Assembly (NCBI RefSeq): GCF_019703515.2
Contig: NC_059372.1
Location: 22,554,931 to 22,618,930 of the forward strand
From: Myxocyprinus asiaticus
Taxonomy: Eukaryota > Chordata > Actinopteri > Cypriniformes > Catostomidae
Reading direction: 5' to 3'
Length of the DNA: 64,000 bases
Positions 62,526 to 64,000 of this stretch are shown one piece after another. How positions within the stretch are numbered: position 1 is the first letter of the stretch; each line of letters starts with the position of its first letter. The notes under the pieces are model-generated. The model searched no databases and had not been told where the DNA came from. It worked only from the letters and a program-made list of their open reading frames with translations. The position numbers were made by a program, and so were the translations under genes.

Positions 62526-64000
62526 TTGTTTTTGTTTGTTTGTCCTGTGTTTAGTAATCTTTTTCCAGTCAGTTTTACCAGAGACGAACTGCTGAAAATT
62601 CGACAGCATATACCAGTCAATCTTTTCCCGGATTTTGAATATTTGGACATTTTGTTTGACATTTTAGTCGGAGGCGCGGCTGTGTTGTTTAAACGTGCTA
62701 TGAGACGCAGGCAAGGGAGACGGGCAGGCGCGCTGGTCAAGCTCTGATGGCGTGGCTTTCGAACAGCCCTGCCGAGCATTCATCTAGCGAATCTCCGCTC
62801 TCTCCCTAACAAAACAGACGAACTACATCTCCTCACCCGCACAAACAAGGGCTTTTCAACCTCTGCTGCCTTGTGCTTCACAGAAACCTGGCTGAATGAT
62901 GCCATTCCTGACAGTGTGTTACATCTGCCGGGCTTTCAGCTGTTCAGAGTGGGTCGCAATGCTGAGTTAACGGGGAAAACGAGAGGTGGTTGAACATGCT
63001 TTTACATCAATAAAAGTTGGTGTACAGATGTAACAATGTTAAAGAGGATGTGCTGTCCTAATTTGGAAATGCTCTTTATTAACTGTAAGCCTTTCTACTC
63101 GCCACAGGAGTTTTCCTCGTTTATTCTGGTGAGTGTGTATATCGCGCCAAACGCGTGTTTGAATGCCGCGCTGCAACAGCTGGCTGATCAAATCACAGAC
63201 ATGGAACAACAATACCCGGACTCAGTTATTATTATTCTTGGGGATTTTAACAAAGCAAACCTCACACATGAACTGCCCAAATACAAACAGCACATTACAT
63301 GCCCAACCAGAGACAGAAATATACTGGATCATTGCTACACAACAATAAAGGATGCATATCGCTCTGTTCCTAGAGCAGCTTTAGGACTATCTGATCACTG
63401 TCTGGTTCATCTTCTTCCAACCTACAGACAGAAATTAAAATCTGCTAAGCCTGTATTAAGGACTGTAAAGAGATGGACCAATGAAGCAGAGCTGGAATTA
63501 CAAGCCTGCTTTGACTGCACTGATTGGAGTGTTTTTGAGGCTGCAGCCACAGACCTGGACGAGCTCACAGATACTGTTACATCATATATCAGTTTCTGTG
63601 AGGATAAGTGCATTCCTACTAGGACTTATTTAACATTTAACAATGACAAACCATGGTTTATAGCGGAACTCAGGCAGCTTCATCAGGCCAAAGAGGATGC
63701 TTACAGAGTTGGGGATAAAGTCTTGTACAATCAGGCCAGGAACACACTGAATAAGAGAATCAGAGTGGCTAAAAGAAGATACTCTGAGAAGCTGAAAAAC
63801 AAGTTTTCAGCTAACGACCCTGCATCAGTGTGGAGTGGCATAAAACAACTTACGAATTACAGGACTCCTACCCCCAACCCTGTGGTGGACCAACAACTGG
63901 CTGACAACCTGAATGTGTTCTACTGTAGATTTGAAAGGCCCAATCTCACACCCCATACCCACTCTGACCTTCACTTCACACAAACACCAACACCTCCTGC
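62526..64000 (+). mobile_element. L2/CR1-type LINE, 5' part of ORF2, broken
   Basis: One frame runs from 62526 to the window end, interrupted by TGA at 62745 and 62991. It carries an AP endonuclease domain: LANLRSLPNKTDEL, FTETWLNDAIPDS (the ETWL motif), VSVYIAPNA, SVIIILGDFNKANL (the GDFN motif) and GLSDHCLVHLLP (the SDH motif). These are followed by the linker toward reverse transcriptase (KPWFIAELRQL, ASVWSGIKQLTNYRTPTPNP). The reverse transcriptase would lie beyond 64000. The family assignment to the jockey/CR1/L2 group rests on recognition of the fish protein, not on a search. From 62994 the frame is open for 1 kb, so the copy is fairly young. Confidence 0.8.

Overview
The window is vertebrate nuclear DNA from a teleost, most likely a cypriniform (carp/zebrafish-like) fish. 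The evidence is spliced genes with GT-AG introns whose products closely match known vertebrate proteins, together with dense fish-type DNA transposons: Tc1/mariner, hAT-type elements with 8-bp duplications, many palindromic MITEs, tRNA-like repeats and an L2-like LINE. The species call is inference. No prokaryotic feature, CRISPR array or operon is present.

Layout, all genes on the + strand. (1) 1-5156: the 3' part of zbtb17 (Miz-1), eight exons covering half of zinc finger 5 through finger 13 and the stop. (2) 5157-9317: intergenic, with nested DNA transposons. (3) 9318-19365: complete ddost (OST48), 11 exons, 441 codons; its introns hold a near-complete but broken Tc1 transposon, hAT-type and MITE insertions and a perfect AT-rich double palindrome. 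(4) 19366-25365: intergenic, dominated by a 1.1-kb, 31-bp minisatellite in which most units carry an NF-Y-type CCAAT box, followed by a CCAAT/GC-box-rich segment upstream of plekhm2. (5) 25366-45244: complete plekhm2 (SKIP), 20 exons, 1018 codons, every exon phase consistent. (6) 46851-49534: intergenic repeats. (7) 49535-62000: 19 recognisable exons of an anoctamin closest to ANO7, with good splice sites but at least two frameshifts, two nonsense codons, a 30-nt deletion and probably a lost donor: a young pseudogene (or a badly assembled gene). (8) about 62526-64000: 5' half of an L2/CR1-type LINE running off the window, in the place where the last ano7 exons would be expected.

The genes do not form a pathway: Miz-1 is a nuclear transcription factor, OST48 an ER N-glycosylation subunit, PLEKHM2 a lysosome-kinesin adaptor and ANO7 a membrane TMEM16-family protein. 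The main points for follow-up are the decayed ano7, the helically phased CCAAT minisatellite, the AT palindrome and several nested transposon insertions. Exon limits were read by eye from splice signals, reading phase and remembered human protein sequences; no alignment was run.
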